A program made the translations under genes and the position numbers. The notes below the pieces were generated by a model. The model searched no databases and had not been told where the DNA came from. It saw only the letters and a program-made list of their open reading frames with translations. 64,000 nt of DNA from Heterobilharzia americana (Eukaryota > Platyhelminthes > Trematoda > Strigeidida > Schistosomatidae): NCBI GenBank assembly GCA_944470555.2, contig OX104127.1, forward strand, positions 113,116,741 to 113,180,740. Direction: 5' to 3'. Positions 52,658 through 64,000 of this stretch are shown here, in pieces (position 1 is the stretch's first letter; the number at the start of each line of letters is the position of its first letter).

Positions 52658-52784
52658 ATTTTGAGGGGGTTGTGGAGATTTGGAAATATTTCAAGTTGTT
52701 ATTCATCGAAGACAGACATCAGTTGGACTGACACCAGGTTTCCTTTGTTCCTCCAACTGATGTCAGTCTTCGATGAATAACAAC
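52658..52784 (+). mobile_element. Minimal palindromic SINE-tail element (unit 4)
   Basis: A 127-bp insertion bounded by a 14-bp direct duplication. Its core is an inverted repeat of two SINE tails, 52,693-52,727 and 52,752-52,786, 35 bp each with one mismatch, around a 24-bp loop. The inner bases of the arms carry CAACTGATGTCAG, the tail of the full SINE. The body, head and hammerhead are absent. Confidence 0.8.
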
Positions 52785-52798
52785 TTTAAATCTCTTAT
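52785..52798. repeat. Target-site duplication of SINE unit 4, right copy
   Basis: Exact copy of 52,644-52,657. Its first two bases overlap the end of the right arm. Confidence 0.8.
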
Positions 52799-53954
52799 GA
52801 AAATTCTATAGCATACTATAAAAAGTACATTTTTCTGCCTTTTTGATTAATTTGAAGCGAAATAGTGGAGGAAGCGTTGAGGTGTAATGTAGATTAAAAT
52901 TGTTAACCTTAAGTTATTATACAGAATTCTTTGCTTTTGATATAGTAAAATTAACTGGTCAACTTGCTAATTTTCTTTCGACGTGTCACAAAATTTTGTA
53001 TTTATTTCTCAAAAAACGCTGATTAACTCGTAAACGGTGATTGCATTTTGTAAGACTTTGGGCGCTGAGAATCCTATTTCAGGAGTGAATGAACTTAGAA
53101 ATTTACAAAAAAAGGCTGGTTGAGCAGAGAAATATTCCTTTACATTAAGTTCTTCGTCTTGGGCTCTGCACTAATATTCAGTTTTACAATTTAATCAAAA
53201 TATCAGTTAAGTGGTGGGGTGTTAGTGATCAATAATTATCGATTTTAAGTAAGTCATGAAGATATTTTTGAAATTAAGATGTAAATAATCAACAGAGTAA
53301 TTAAAATTGGTAATATGAAGCAGGTTATTCTTAGGTAAATAGAGCGATTTTTGATGAGTGTTCAGACATTCACTATAATAAGTGATTACGTAACAATATG
53401 AAAACAAATCAATACTGATAGAAATAAGAGGAGGAAGAGGTTTACAAAGCAGTACTAGAAGTTACATCATGCTGACGGCTACGGTAATGAAAGCGGTCGA
53501 ACAAACTTCTTTTGAATGATTTAAATATTCCCATTGTGATAATTGAGACAGTGTTTGAAGCGAATATGTATTTTCAGTAAATTCACGTCAGGCTTTACAT
53601 TTGTATTTGCAAATTATTCAGTATAGCCATTTGATATCAACGTGGTTAAATTAATTCGAGTATGAGAATTAAAAGATAACAGTAAATGTGATAATAACAA
53701 AGAATCTCGGAAAATTTATATATTCTCTGTATACAGCTATTTGAATACTAAGGTTAGGTTTGTAAAGGTGGATTGCAATCACCTTTACTATGTGAAGTAA
53801 GCAAGTGCGTAATCCATTCAGTAAATTAATTGGAATGTGGTGAATAATATTGAAAGCTTTTCAAGTATCCACTTGACGCCCGTTGTCAACTATATATGCA
53901 AGTATGGAGCTGTTTATTGTTCTAATTTGTCCTTTGTTCAGCCATGATGAGTAT
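52799..53954. other. AT-rich sequence with nothing recognisable
   Basis: No frame above about 61 codons and no motif. Confidence 0.45.
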
Positions 53955-56003
53955 TTTATTATTATTAGTCCCTTGGGTTCCTAATGGAACATAGGGCTTC
54001 AGTAACACGTCTCCAGTGAACTCTGTTCTCTGAAATCATTTCAACCTGGCTCCACGACAGCCAACAATCTCTCATTTCCTCCTCGCACGACCTCCTCCAT
54101 GTCACCCTCACTTTGGACGCCCAACTCGTCGCTTCCCATGGGGATTCCACTCGAGTGACTGGCCTGACGCGTGATGTCCCCAGTCGGCCTTCTCAATGTA
54201 TGCCCAATCCATCTCCACTTCCTTCCAGTGCATATTTGTTGACTGATAGGTTCTTGGTTGGTTCGTTGCCAGCCAGAGTTCCTTGTTGCTTATTCTTTCT
54301 GGCAGTCCATCTGATCTTCAGTAGCGAGCGAAAGCAGTTGTTGATGAATGTCTGTAGTTTATTGGAAATCCCTTTCGTAACGCTCCAAGTCTCTGAAGCA
54401 TACAGGAGCACTGACGACGTTGGTGTTGAAAATCCAGATCTTGTTTCACATGCTGAGTGCAGAAGATCGTCACACTGGTTTTAGGCTAATGAACACCTGT
54501 CTTGCTTTTCCGATTGTGACTTTGACATCCTCGTCTGTCCCACCTGTAGTTGAAACAGTGCTTCCTAGATAAGTGAAGGAGGTTACTTCCTTTAAGTTTC
54601 TCCCGTTGATGGTGATTGGAGATTGTTGTTGTTGTTGATGTGGTATCTTCATCACCTCTGTCTTCTCTATATTCACTTGAAGTCTCGTCTTCACTGCCCT
54701 GCCCAATCTGTCAACTTGTTAGTTCTCGCCTGTAGATCTTCGAGTTTATGTGACATCAGACACAAGTCATTGGCGAAATCCAGATCTTCTAGGTTCTTTT
54801 CCCTGGTTTATCCAGCGTATCCCTCTCTTCTCGCTCCCCACTGTTTGCTGCATGATCCAGTCCACCACAGTCAGAAGTATCATGGGGGATAGCAGGTAAC
54901 CTTGTTTCACTCCTCTCTTCACTTCAAAAGAATCAGTGAGCTTCCCATTGTGAATTACTTGGCTGGCATGTGGCATCTTCATATAGTTGTTGAATGAGAT
55001 TGATGAAGGTTTGCGGTATTCTGTAGTATTGAAACAGTTTCCAAATTACCTCTCGGTCAACGTTGTCTCTGCGTCTGCTCTCAATGCTTCTGGCGGGATC
55101 CCATCTGGTCCTGCTACTTTCCCACATTTCAGTAGCTTTATGACATTCAGGACTTCCGTTTTTGTTGGAGGATTTATGTTCACTTGTAGTTCTGCTGCTG
55201 TAGGTGGTATTTCTGGACGAAGTGCAGGTGGTGATGGTGGTGGTGGATTCAAGAGCTTCTTGAAGTGGTCGGCCCATTGTTTCCTTTGTTTCTCTTCTTT
55301 CGTAATTAATTTCCGTCATCATCTTTTATTGGCTTCGTCTGCGTTGATCTCTTCCCAGGTAGTAAGTAGCCTGGTTATTTGATACAATGTTGTCAGGTCT
55401 CTGTCTCTCTTACCAGCAGCCTGTTCTGCTTCGCTTGCCAGTGTTTCGTAAAAGTGTCTTTTGTCTTTTCGTGCACTCTTCTTTACTTCTTTGTCCAGTG
55501 TTTTATACATTGTGCTCAGTTCCTCTTGTCGTTGAGCATCCTTGCACTGGTTTATCTTCTGCTTCACCATCCTCCTCTCCCTGCTCGATCAGCTTCCATG
55601 TATCCGTCGAGATCCATTCCTTGACTTGTTTCTTCTTCCTTCCTAATACGGCTGTGCAGGTTTCTTTCCACACAGCTTTCAAAGACTTCCAGTGTTCTTC
55701 CACACAGGTTTCTTCAGGGATGTTGCTCAGTGTTTCCCATTTCGTCTTGATGGCTGCCATGAAGATTTTCTTTGTAGTTTCATCCTTCGGTTTCCGAGTG
55801 TTGTTCTTGAACTGCGGTCTATCACCAGCTTCTTTGAAGTCTTTTAACTTGATTTGGAAGGTTCCTTGCACTAGACAGTGGTCTGAACCTACATCTGCTC
55901 CTTTTATTGACCTTGTGTTAAGTAGACTGCGTTTCCATTTTCTTGAGATTGAGATGAAGTCGATTTGATTTTTTGTGTGTTCTGGTGTCTGGTGAAATCC
56001 ATG
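53955..56003 (-). mobile_element. RTE retrotransposon with internal deletion (copy F)
   Basis: It resembles copy A closely, with an ATT-repeat tail at 53,955 and a 5' break within the endonuclease region near 56,003 (just before the text of the conserved SPDTRT-type motif). About 365 bp between the linker and RT motif A are missing: near 55,060 the text of ...ADAETT joins directly to NVDREVIWKL. The catalytic motif reads FAND (54,766-54,777). It carries the unexpanded CCAGCCAG seed near 54,270. Dead. Confidence 0.9.
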
Positions 56004-56601
56004 ATGGGTAGTACTCAGAAATTCGACGATGGATCTATCTCATTGTTATCCCAATGTAACCATCTCCATATGAGTAGTTGAATTGATAAGTGTACATATA
56101 ATTTCTAAAACACAATGACTTACTTAAAATGTCTAATTATTGTTAACCAATCCCCCATCACTTAATTAGTATCACTGATTAAATTGTAAAACTACATATT
56201 AGTGTATAGCTTAAGATGAAGATTTAATTGAAAAGGAATGCGTTTTTTAGCCTAGTCATTTGAAATAAGCATACGATACTGTATGATCTGCTATTCATGA
56301 AGTAAATGTTTATGCCGTATTTCAGTATACGCTAGTAGAAAACCTCTTTTCAGGTGACTGGTTAAATTCTTCGAACTCTGAGATTTACCGCTCATGTCCA
56401 CAGTTATTTATCAAAGTAGGGACTTTTGAATTACACTATTAAAAGTATATATTTATACTCGATTATAACAATTTTTGAATAATATACTATTTTGACCAGC
56501 TGTTTTTTTGAGAACTGGAAGAAATTCTATGATCCATTTACCTCTCAATTTCAACAACTATGCGATTCAAAAGTAGTTATTGTATGACTGTTAATTTATT
56601 T

Positions 56602-56789
56602 AGAAGTAGTATTCATCATGGACTGACATCAGTTGGGGAAGCATTGAAAATCTGGGAGCACGGGACAGCTGTTTCGTCCTTGCATGGGATTCAGCGGTAC
56701 GCACCCAGAACCCAGCTAGGGATCGAACTCAGGACCTTCAGGTTTTACGGCGAACGCGTTAACCACTCGGCCAATGGGTCGGTTTCCAG
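56602..56789 (-). mobile_element. Hammerhead-bearing SINE, minus arm of unit 5
   Basis: A well-preserved copy. The reverse complement gives head GGCCGAGTGGTTAACGCGTT, B box GAGTTCGATCC, hammerhead strand CCGCTGAATCCC with GGACGAAACAGCTGTCC, and tail AACTGATGTCAGTCCATGAT. It forms a long near-perfect inverted repeat with 56,877-57,066. Confidence 0.88.
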
Positions 56790-56876
56790 TGGTTCACAGT
56801 TTCCAACTTCTGTCAATTTATGACATAGCGCGACTGTAACCCAAAGTCTTCATTTAGCATCCACTTCACTTCCAAC
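56790..56876. repeat. Conserved spacer of SINE unit 5
   Basis: An 87-bp loop between the two heads. It contains TTTCCAACTTCTGTCAATTT, which has counterparts in the spacers of units 1, 2 and 3. Confidence 0.65.
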
Positions 56877-57066
56877 TGGAAACCGACCCAGTGTCTGAAT
56901 GGTTAACGCGTTCGCCGTAAAACCTGAAGGTCCTGAGTTCGATCCCTAGCTGGGTTCTGGGTGCGTACTGCTGAGTCCCATACTAGGACGAAACAGCTGT
57001 CCAGTGCTCCAAGGTTTTCAGTGTTTCCCCAACTGATGTCAGCCCATGATGAATACTACTTCTAAA
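56877..57066 (+). mobile_element. Hammerhead-bearing SINE, plus arm of unit 5 (best copy)
   Basis: The clearest copy. The A-box-like TGGTTAACGCG is at 56,900-56,910 and the B box GAGTTCGATCC at 56,935-56,945, giving a tRNA-like pol III head. The hammerhead core strand CTGCTGAG lies at 56,968-56,975, the stem II region TCCCATACTAGGA follows, and CGAAAC is at 56,989-56,994. ACAG/CTGU forms a minimal stem III before the GTC triplet at 56,999-57,001. The tail is AACTGATGTCAGCCCATGAT. This resembles the schistosome Sm-alpha type of repeat, except that the core A in CTGATGAG is C here. Confidence 0.88.
56961..57010 (+). ncRNA. Hammerhead ribozyme motif with core substitution
   Basis: GUGCGUA and CAGUGCUCC can form stem I, GUCC/GGAC forms stem II, and ACAG/CUGU forms a very short stem III (type I layout). 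CUGAUGA is replaced by CUGCUGA, changing an invariant catalytic-core base, so activity is doubtful. Confidence 0.7.
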
Positions 57067-57107
57067 TTAAAAATCCACATTCATCTCAAAAATATATTAA
57101 TTTATTT

Positions 57108-60100
57108 TTGAAAAAATGTCATATAGGCAAATTCATGAAACTTTATCTTCAAATTGAATATCTAGTTTACTGTGTCCTTAAAAAAATCACAACAGTTTGT
57201 CATATTTAAAATCAAAGCTATTACTATTCTTTAGATCTTCCAAAAATTCATTTTGACATGTAATATTTTCAATTTCACTTTGGTCACACTTAGTGATCGA
57301 ATGTCTTTTTAAAAAGAATAGATGACTTTTTCTCTTAAGCAGCAGCCGATGTTTCCGTTTTCATTAGTATCCATATTCTTATGACTGACTCACATTTTAG
57401 GTAAATTGTTATGAGATTCATGTTTGATGTGTTACATTGTAACCACTTAAGGTGATGCCTTGCATATTTCAGACTGGTTAAACTATAGTCACTTATATCA
57501 AATTGAAATATTTTCATCGTTGACATCTATACTGAGTAGACGTCATCTGAACTTAACCTTAAAAGAGACCAAAAATCTATAGACATTGCAATACTAAGGA
57601 ATCTTTTATTACACATGTCACTGTAGTTTATCAGCATGAGCACAATTACTAACAGTTATGGATGCAGAGAGAGGGATAGCATATTAATCAACCTTGGTAT
57701 GAAAGCTGACCTACCAAGATAGGTTTAATGAAGCAACAAATTATTTCCGAGTAAGCAAAAGCAGTCTAAACTGTTTAGAGCTAGAACTTCACTAAACTCT
57801 GAGTATATGTTTGTGGTAGGATACGTAAACAGGTTTGAGCTATGTATACAAACCATTATCATAACCCACTTCTTTGATATTTTTAGCTGTAGACATCATA
57901 ATTATATATGGTAAGCAGATAGATATAATTTTCACTCTCCATGCAATAATCGAAGCTTACGGAAGTATATCCTGAACATGTAGAAAAGTAGATGACGAGT
58001 GACCACTATTTTTAAACATTCTCAACACTTCCCGGGTCAATAAGAAGATCAAGTTATAGGAAGATCACTGGGACATGACAGCGCCAAAATTATTATAGTT
58101 CCTGTCAACTTCATTGTAAATGAGGACTAGTATGTTATCTGCTCAGCCGGACTCAAAGAAAATTTCTTGTTGATGCCTTAAAAAAGGGAATGCAATAGTT
58201 CATTTAAAAAGTATTAAATAACAATTGAAAATCGTAACACAATGAATCATTGTTCAGTCACTTACTAAGACAGACGCATGTTTCATGCTACTTAATATAG
58301 CTGCGAATATCTATATACTGTCTTTTCATCAGAGGTTCTAGATTCCATCCCCTAAAACACTAAGACTGAGTTTTCTCTTTTTTCAGATTATCACAATTGG
58401 TCAGGATTGTGAAAATCAAGATTGTTGCCTACAAATGTTTGTAATCTTAGACTAGCTCAGGTCATCTGAAATAACAAACTTTGAGTTCAAATGTTCAAGA
58501 CTAAGATGAAAAGCTGAGAGGTAGGTATACCGAAGTGGTAAGACTGAAAGTAGACAAACATCTGGTCCATTGCTAGCTAATATCTGGCTTTATTAAAGTA
58601 AAGTTGATGGTGTTATTCAGATGCTTGCACTAGGAAATCACCATTTGTTAGTGACTTACGAGTTGAAATTTATATACTGTGGTGTTTTTGTTCCTTTAGG
58701 TTTAAGCAATTTCTTCGCATTGTAAATTACCTCGTTTCGAGTCCGTCATCACGAATTATATCTGTACCTCATCTCAAGGAAAGAACCTGAAGACGACTGA
58801 AGTTCTCAAGGAGTTTTATTAGTTACCGTAAAATCCATGGAAAATCTAATGAACCAAACATGAGTTAATCTACTTTATCTTGAAGCGTCTGACTAGTATG
58901 TGCAAATATGATGTTGAAGTAGGCATGTTAACAAAGCTGCTTTCAAAGAAATATTGAGACAGAATGCTTTGTTTTTCACTTTACCTTCATAAAGTTTAGT
59001 GATAAATAACACCTTTTAAAGAAGTTATTTATTTGAATCTTAAGCACACATCCTGTTTGCATCAAACAGTTATTACGGCAACCGACTAAGTTTAGAATTT
59101 AGTTACCTAAAAAATTGGAGGGGCATCCCCTTTGATTTCTGATTTCCAGGAAATGTTACCAAGGTCATTGCGTCAAAGCTGACGACTTGTGATTATCGTT
59201 TTCTGCATTTCAATAATAAAATCACACTTCACTGTTGCAATTTTAAGTAGGAGCGATACTGAATATCTTTTTCTACTGTTAAACCATTAATATGAACATG
59301 AGACTTAACAGTTCACCAAAGCATATCTAGGTGGTTATTTTGTTTGCTTTCTTGAGATACATCTTTGCGGGATGGCTTATAATACTTCGAAGAAAACAAT
59401 AGGGACTTTAAAAAAAATGTAAACTATCACAACCTTCTTTATTTTTAACTCCTCTGGAATGAATATATCTAACAAAACATAGTTCCCATGGGTAGTCTAG
59501 TTTTATTGAGTAAGTGATAGCTATTTGGTGAACATTTACTTGTTTTATTCACCATACACACAGAAATTAAAATGTACAGCTAACCTAATGTGAGTTACTC
59601 TTAGCGAATTCACTGAAAACTCTAGGTTTCTACTTAAAGTAACTATAATCCATCAAATGTGTGCATGTTATTGATGTTGAAGCGACACAGGATTACTATT
59701 AAGTCGTTCCTTGATAGGTTGAGTAAAGGATGAGAGAAAGAATAACTTTTTTTGACTGACCAGATGTTAGAAAATAAGCATTTACTAAAATGAGTGCATT
59801 AACTGTTAAGTACTTTATTAAAAAGAATAATCTCATAAACACAAAAGTATAGGCTTATCTTAATATGGACAGAGAAGAGATTGTATGACATTTATTGGCA
59901 GTGATTCGCAACTTAAGTCCTAGATTTAATATGTGGGCCCAGACTACATCATTTGGTAGCATAGTCAAACAATTTCATTCTGTGTATGGGTAGATTATGA
60001 ATTTTGATATTTCACAATAATCTGATCAAAAGATGAATTTTGTTAGACCATTTGATAAACCAGGTGAATAAATTGTTGTGAAGCAGCCCTTCAAGGTAAA

Positions 60101-61395
60101 TACTATTGACATTTCATCGCAATGAGATAAATACGGACGAGTTCTCATAAATGTAAAACTAGTACACAACTGCTTCTTCTTACTATTCAGTAACAAATTA
60201 TAACGCAGTAGAATTAAAACCTTTACCTTGTTATCTATTCATTACACAGTCAAATTGCTTGATACGCTTTAAACTTAGCAAATAGGTTGCACAAACGAAA
60301 CAATATCTGAATGAATTTTGACTACAATTTCATCCTCCAGTGTACACCTCTTGATAGATTCACTTTCAGCTGAGTATGGCTCAGTAATGAAAATACCTTT
60401 GAACTGATTACTGAAAACTGATTGCCTTGTCCCATTTATTTTACTTTCATCCTTTTCTTTCTCTAATCACCACTAAAAAAAATAATCATAACTATGAATA
60501 AATAATGAATTAGATTTTGATGCTTTTTTTTTACACGACCGTTAGCGTTTTTCAACATACTTTATGAGAAAAAGGATTTTACAATTTTCAGTTAAGTATG
60601 AGAAAAAAAAGTTTTATTCACAGTTTTATTAAAAAGTTCGTTTATGCTATTTGTTCGCAAGTGTTTCAAGTAGCTTTTACAGAAATATCATTACTGAGCG
60701 CTACAGTCTTTTACGTTTTAAGACCTTCTAATTTCTACGTTCTGACTGATCGCAAAAATGCATCAAATGAAAAACAGGATGTAACCTCACTTCGAGATTT
60801 TACATATCATACTTCACTTTTATGAACGCACAAATAATTATTTAAGGCGGCAAATTGTTTTTACTGACTCACTTTTGGAATTACATCGATTACTTCAGAA
60901 TATTTGGGCATTCATTACAATTTTCACTAGTAAATGGATACAGTTAGGTAACATTTGGTTGAATTCTATTCTCTTTTGTTCATAAACCTATGAAACTGAA
61001 AGTAAACTTCGCACGATTCTTCCCATATATGAACTTGACCAGTACAAAATCAGCAAGTGTTACAAGATGATATTCGTTCAGTTTTCTTTGGAGATTCTTA
61101 TTAACTGCTAACAATATAGGTAACATAAAAGTATAAACATTACAAGAAAGCGTTGGAAAGAAGTTAACCTCAGTATCAATATTTAACAGATAATGAAAAA
61201 TATAAATAGTTACAGTAAGGGAAATTGTTAGGAATCTGAAAGATTGTCACTTCATAGGATTAATAGGTGAGTATTCCGAGGAAGAAAATGTTTAAACATG
61301 AAAAATAGTTTGGGTTCATGATCCACTAGGTAATACATTACCAGTGCATGAGAAGTTCAAGTGTGTAAGATGACATATCTATTTAGACTCCATGA
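57108..61395. other. AT-rich sequence with no recognisable gene
   Basis: About 4.3 kb with only short frames (the longest about 75 codons at 60,598-60,825). No motif or repeat boundary found. Confidence 0.45.
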
Positions 61396-61713
61396 TTATT
61401 AATATTATTTGTCCCTTGAATTCATACGACTTCAGTAGCACATCTCAATTCAACTCTCTTCTCTGAAAACTTTTGAACCTCACTCCACGACAGCCCATAA
61501 GCTCTCATTTCCTCCTCACAAAATCTACTACAAGTAACCCACAGCCGGGACACCCAACTCGTCGATTCCCATCTGGGTTCCAATCAAATAACTGACCTGG
61601 TGCGTGATGTCACCAGTCGGCCTTCTCAGTGTATGCCAAATCCAATCCATCTTCACTTCCTTCCAGTACATATTTATTCAGTGATAGGTTCTTGCTCCGT
61701 TGGTTTGTTGTCA

Positions 61714-61743
61714 GCCAGCCAGCCAACCAGCCAGCCAGCCAGT
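61714..61743 (+). repeat. Short imperfect CCAG array in RTE copy G
   Basis: About eight CCAG-like units with a CCAA interruption, at the same RTE site as the (CCAG)32 array of copy E. Confidence 0.9.
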
Positions 61744-61944
61744 CAGAGTTCCTTGTTACTTAATCCCATTATTCTGGCCATCCATCTCAGCTTCAGTAAT
61801 GAGCCAGCATAGGCAGTTGTTGATGGATGTCTTTAGCTTGTTGGAAATGTCTTTCGTAACACACCAAGTCTGTGAACCACCACATAGAAGCACTGACTTG
61901 ACATTGGTGTTGAAAATCCGTATGTTGTTCACGCTTTATGCTGA

Positions 61945-61984
61945 GTGGAGTGGAGTGGAGTGCAGTGCAGTGCAGTGCAGTGCA
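61945..61984 (+). repeat. (GTGGA)3(GTGCA)5 repeat in RTE copy G
   Basis: Pentamer array at the same site as the (GTGGA)8 array in copy E. A single G-to-C variant has spread through five adjacent units. Confidence 0.95.
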
Positions 61985-62170
61985 TTGCGGAAGATCTCCA
62001 CACTGGTTTCGGGCTAATGAACATGTGTCTTGCTTTTCCGATGCTGGCTGCCTTTGACGTCGTCGTCTGTGCCTGTGCCGCTTGTAGTTGAGACGACGCT
62101 GTCTGCCGAGATATGTGAGAGAGGCTACTTCCTTCAAGTTTCTCCCGTTGACGTTGATTCGATATTGTAG

Positions 62171-62202
<32 letters not shown>

Positions 62203-64000
62203 ATTGCTTGGGTATCTTCATCACCTCTGTCTTCTCCGCGTTCACCTGAAGTCCCGTCTTCGCTGCCCTGCCCTGCCCTACCCAGTCCTGGCCTGGCCTG
62301 ACTGTCCTGCCTCTACTGTCAACCAGGTTTGTTTCTGCCTGTAGATCTTCGAGTTTGTATGACATTAGACATAAGTGATCGGTGGCGAAATCCAAATCTT
62401 CTAGTTTCCCTTCCCCGGTTTAGCCAGCGTATCCCCCTCTTCTCACAGCTCCTCACTGTTGTCTGCTGCATGATCTAGTCGACCACAATCAGGAATATCA
62501 TGGGTGATAGTAGACAGTGTTGTTTTACTCCTTCCTGTCTCCACTTCACTTCAATAGCATCAGTGAGCTTCCCATTGTGAATTACTTGGCTGGCATGTGG
62601 CGTCTTCATATAGTTGTTGAATGAGATTCATACAGGTTTATGGCACTAAAACCGTTGTGTTGAAGCAACCGCTTGGCAAATAACCTGTCGGTCGACGCTG
62701 TCGAACGCCGGCGTTTTCAAAGTGGATGAAGTTGAGGTGAGGTAGAGTGTTGACTGGCATTCTATGCTCTGTTCTATGATGATGCGTAGCGTAGAGGTAC
62801 GACAGGAGAGTGATTCCGCGCCAGTTCTTGCAGACACTTAGGTCTCCCTTCTTCGTGAGTTTGACAAGGTAACCCTTCTTACAATCGATCGCCAGGTACC
62901 TTACCTTCCTCCCAAATCTTCTCCACTAGTGGTGTGAAAATGTCCGCTGTTGTTTCTCTGTGTGTTTTCAGTGCCTGTGGAGAGATTCCATCTAGTCATG
63001 CTGCTTTACCACATTTCAGTAGCTTAATGATGCTAAGGATATCGACTTTCGTCGGAGTGCTTGTGTTCACTGGTAGTTCTGTGGCTGGCCTGCAGGTGGT
63101 ATTTCTCGATGAAGTGCAGGTGGTGGTGGTGGTCGATTCAACAGATTTTCGAAGTGGTCAGTCCATCGCTTCCTTTGTTTCTCATCCTTCGTAATTAAAT
63201 TTCCTTCATCATATTTCACTGGTTTCATCTGTGTTGATCCATTGCCTTCCAGTCAGTAACCTGGTCATTTCATACAATGTTGTCAGGTCTCTGTCTCTCC
63301 TACCTGCAGCCTGTTCTACTTCACTTGCCAGTGTGCCGTGGAAGTGTCTTTTGTCTTTCCACGCACTCTTCTTCACTTCTTTATCCAGTGTAGTGTTTTA
63401 TACATTGTACTCAGATCCTATTCTCGTCGTTCATCTTTGCACTGGTTAATCTTCTGCTTCACCATCACCACCTCCCTCTCCCTCCTCTCCTCTATCAGTT
63501 TCCATGTGTCCGTCAAGATCCATTCATCGTCCTGTCTTCTTTCTTCTCCCTTCCTAATACGCTGATGCAGGTTTCTTTCCACACAGCTTTCAAAGAGTTC
63601 CAGTGCTCATGCACACAGCTTTCTTCAGGGATGTTGCTCAGTGTCTCCTATTTTGTCTTGATGGCTGCTATGAAGATTTTATTTGTAGTTTCATCCTTCA
63701 GTTCAGTGTCTCGGTGTTGAACTTGAACTGTGGTCGTCTATCACCAATTTCCTTGGAGGTTTTCAACTTGACTTTGAAGGGTTCTTGCACTAGACAGTGA
63801 GTGGTCTGAGTCTGCATGTTCTCCTCTTCTTGACCTTGTGTCAAGTAGACTGCATCTCCACTTTCTTCACATTGAGATGAAGTCGATTTGATTTTTAGTG
63901 TAGGGTGTCCTGTTGTCTGGTGAAATCCATGTCACTGACTTGTGGATATCCTTGTGCTTGAACACACTGCCTCCAATCACAAATCGTTGAATTCACACAA

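Larger units (their letters stand above)
61396..64000 (-). mobile_element. RTE retrotransposon running off the window edge (copy G)
   Basis: Its tail begins near 61,396, and the coding part extends upstream on the minus strand to the window end, where it reaches endonuclease text matching about position 5,280 of copy A. About 0.8 kb of the 5' part would therefore lie outside. A 200-codon frame (61,793-62,395) covers the RT C-terminal half. The catalytic motif encodes FATD at 62,378-62,389. A short CCAG run (61,714-61,743, imperfect) and a GTGGA/GTGCA run (61,945-61,984) mark it as the same subfamily as B and E. Confidence 0.92.

Noticed and set aside
56900..56945. A tRNA gene
   Set aside because: A-box-like and B-box sequences are present, but the acceptor and anticodon arms do not form a proper cloverleaf, and the text continues into the hammerhead body. 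It is a SINE head.

Overview
The window looks like AT-rich nuclear DNA of a parasitic flatworm, most likely a schistosome (Schistosoma). Four things suggest this: schistosome-type RTE-clade non-LTR retrotransposons, Penelope-like element (PLE) relics with GIY-YIG motifs, a tRNA-headed SINE whose body carries a hammerhead-ribozyme-like motif, and one very large exon of a TRPC-type cation channel amid long gene-poor sequence. There are no operons or prokaryotic features.

Layout. 1-10 kb: unannotatable AT-rich DNA, a nested palindrome (1.7 kb), a PLE relic (2.36-7.03 kb) split by a near full-length minus-strand RTE element (2,818-6,098) with a 14-bp target-site duplication, a SINE unit (7.7-8.3 kb) and a second PLE relic (8.6-9.1 kb). 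10.1-13.7 kb: a second, more decayed near full-length RTE copy on the plus strand. 14-18.4 kb: a Ty3/gypsy integrase relic, a 79-bp direct repeat 3.2 kb apart, and the 3' part of a different non-LTR element. 18.4-24.8 kb: no firm gene. 24,775-26,934: the only convincing host gene segment, the N-terminal exon of a TRPC channel, ending at a clear splice donor. I recognise no further exon of it, so 26.9-64 kb is probably intron or intergenic DNA. It holds five RTE copies (33.1, 35.9, 39.1, 54.0 and 61.4 kb), four SINE units (34.3, 41.1, 52.7 and 56.6 kb) and a third PLE relic (44.8-45.5 kb).

The most unusual structure is the SINE arrangement. Every locus is an inverted, head-to-head pair rather than a single copy. 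Four of the five share a homologous spacer, and the fifth is a minimal palindrome inside a 14-bp duplication. All readable hammerhead cores have C where the canonical core has A. Separately, three RTE copies (10.1, 39.1 and 61.4 kb) share a substitution of a catalytic Asp in the RT motif and the same microsatellite-prone sites, as if a defective subfamily had been mobilised in trans. Repeat family names are from memory of protein motifs and were not checked against a database.
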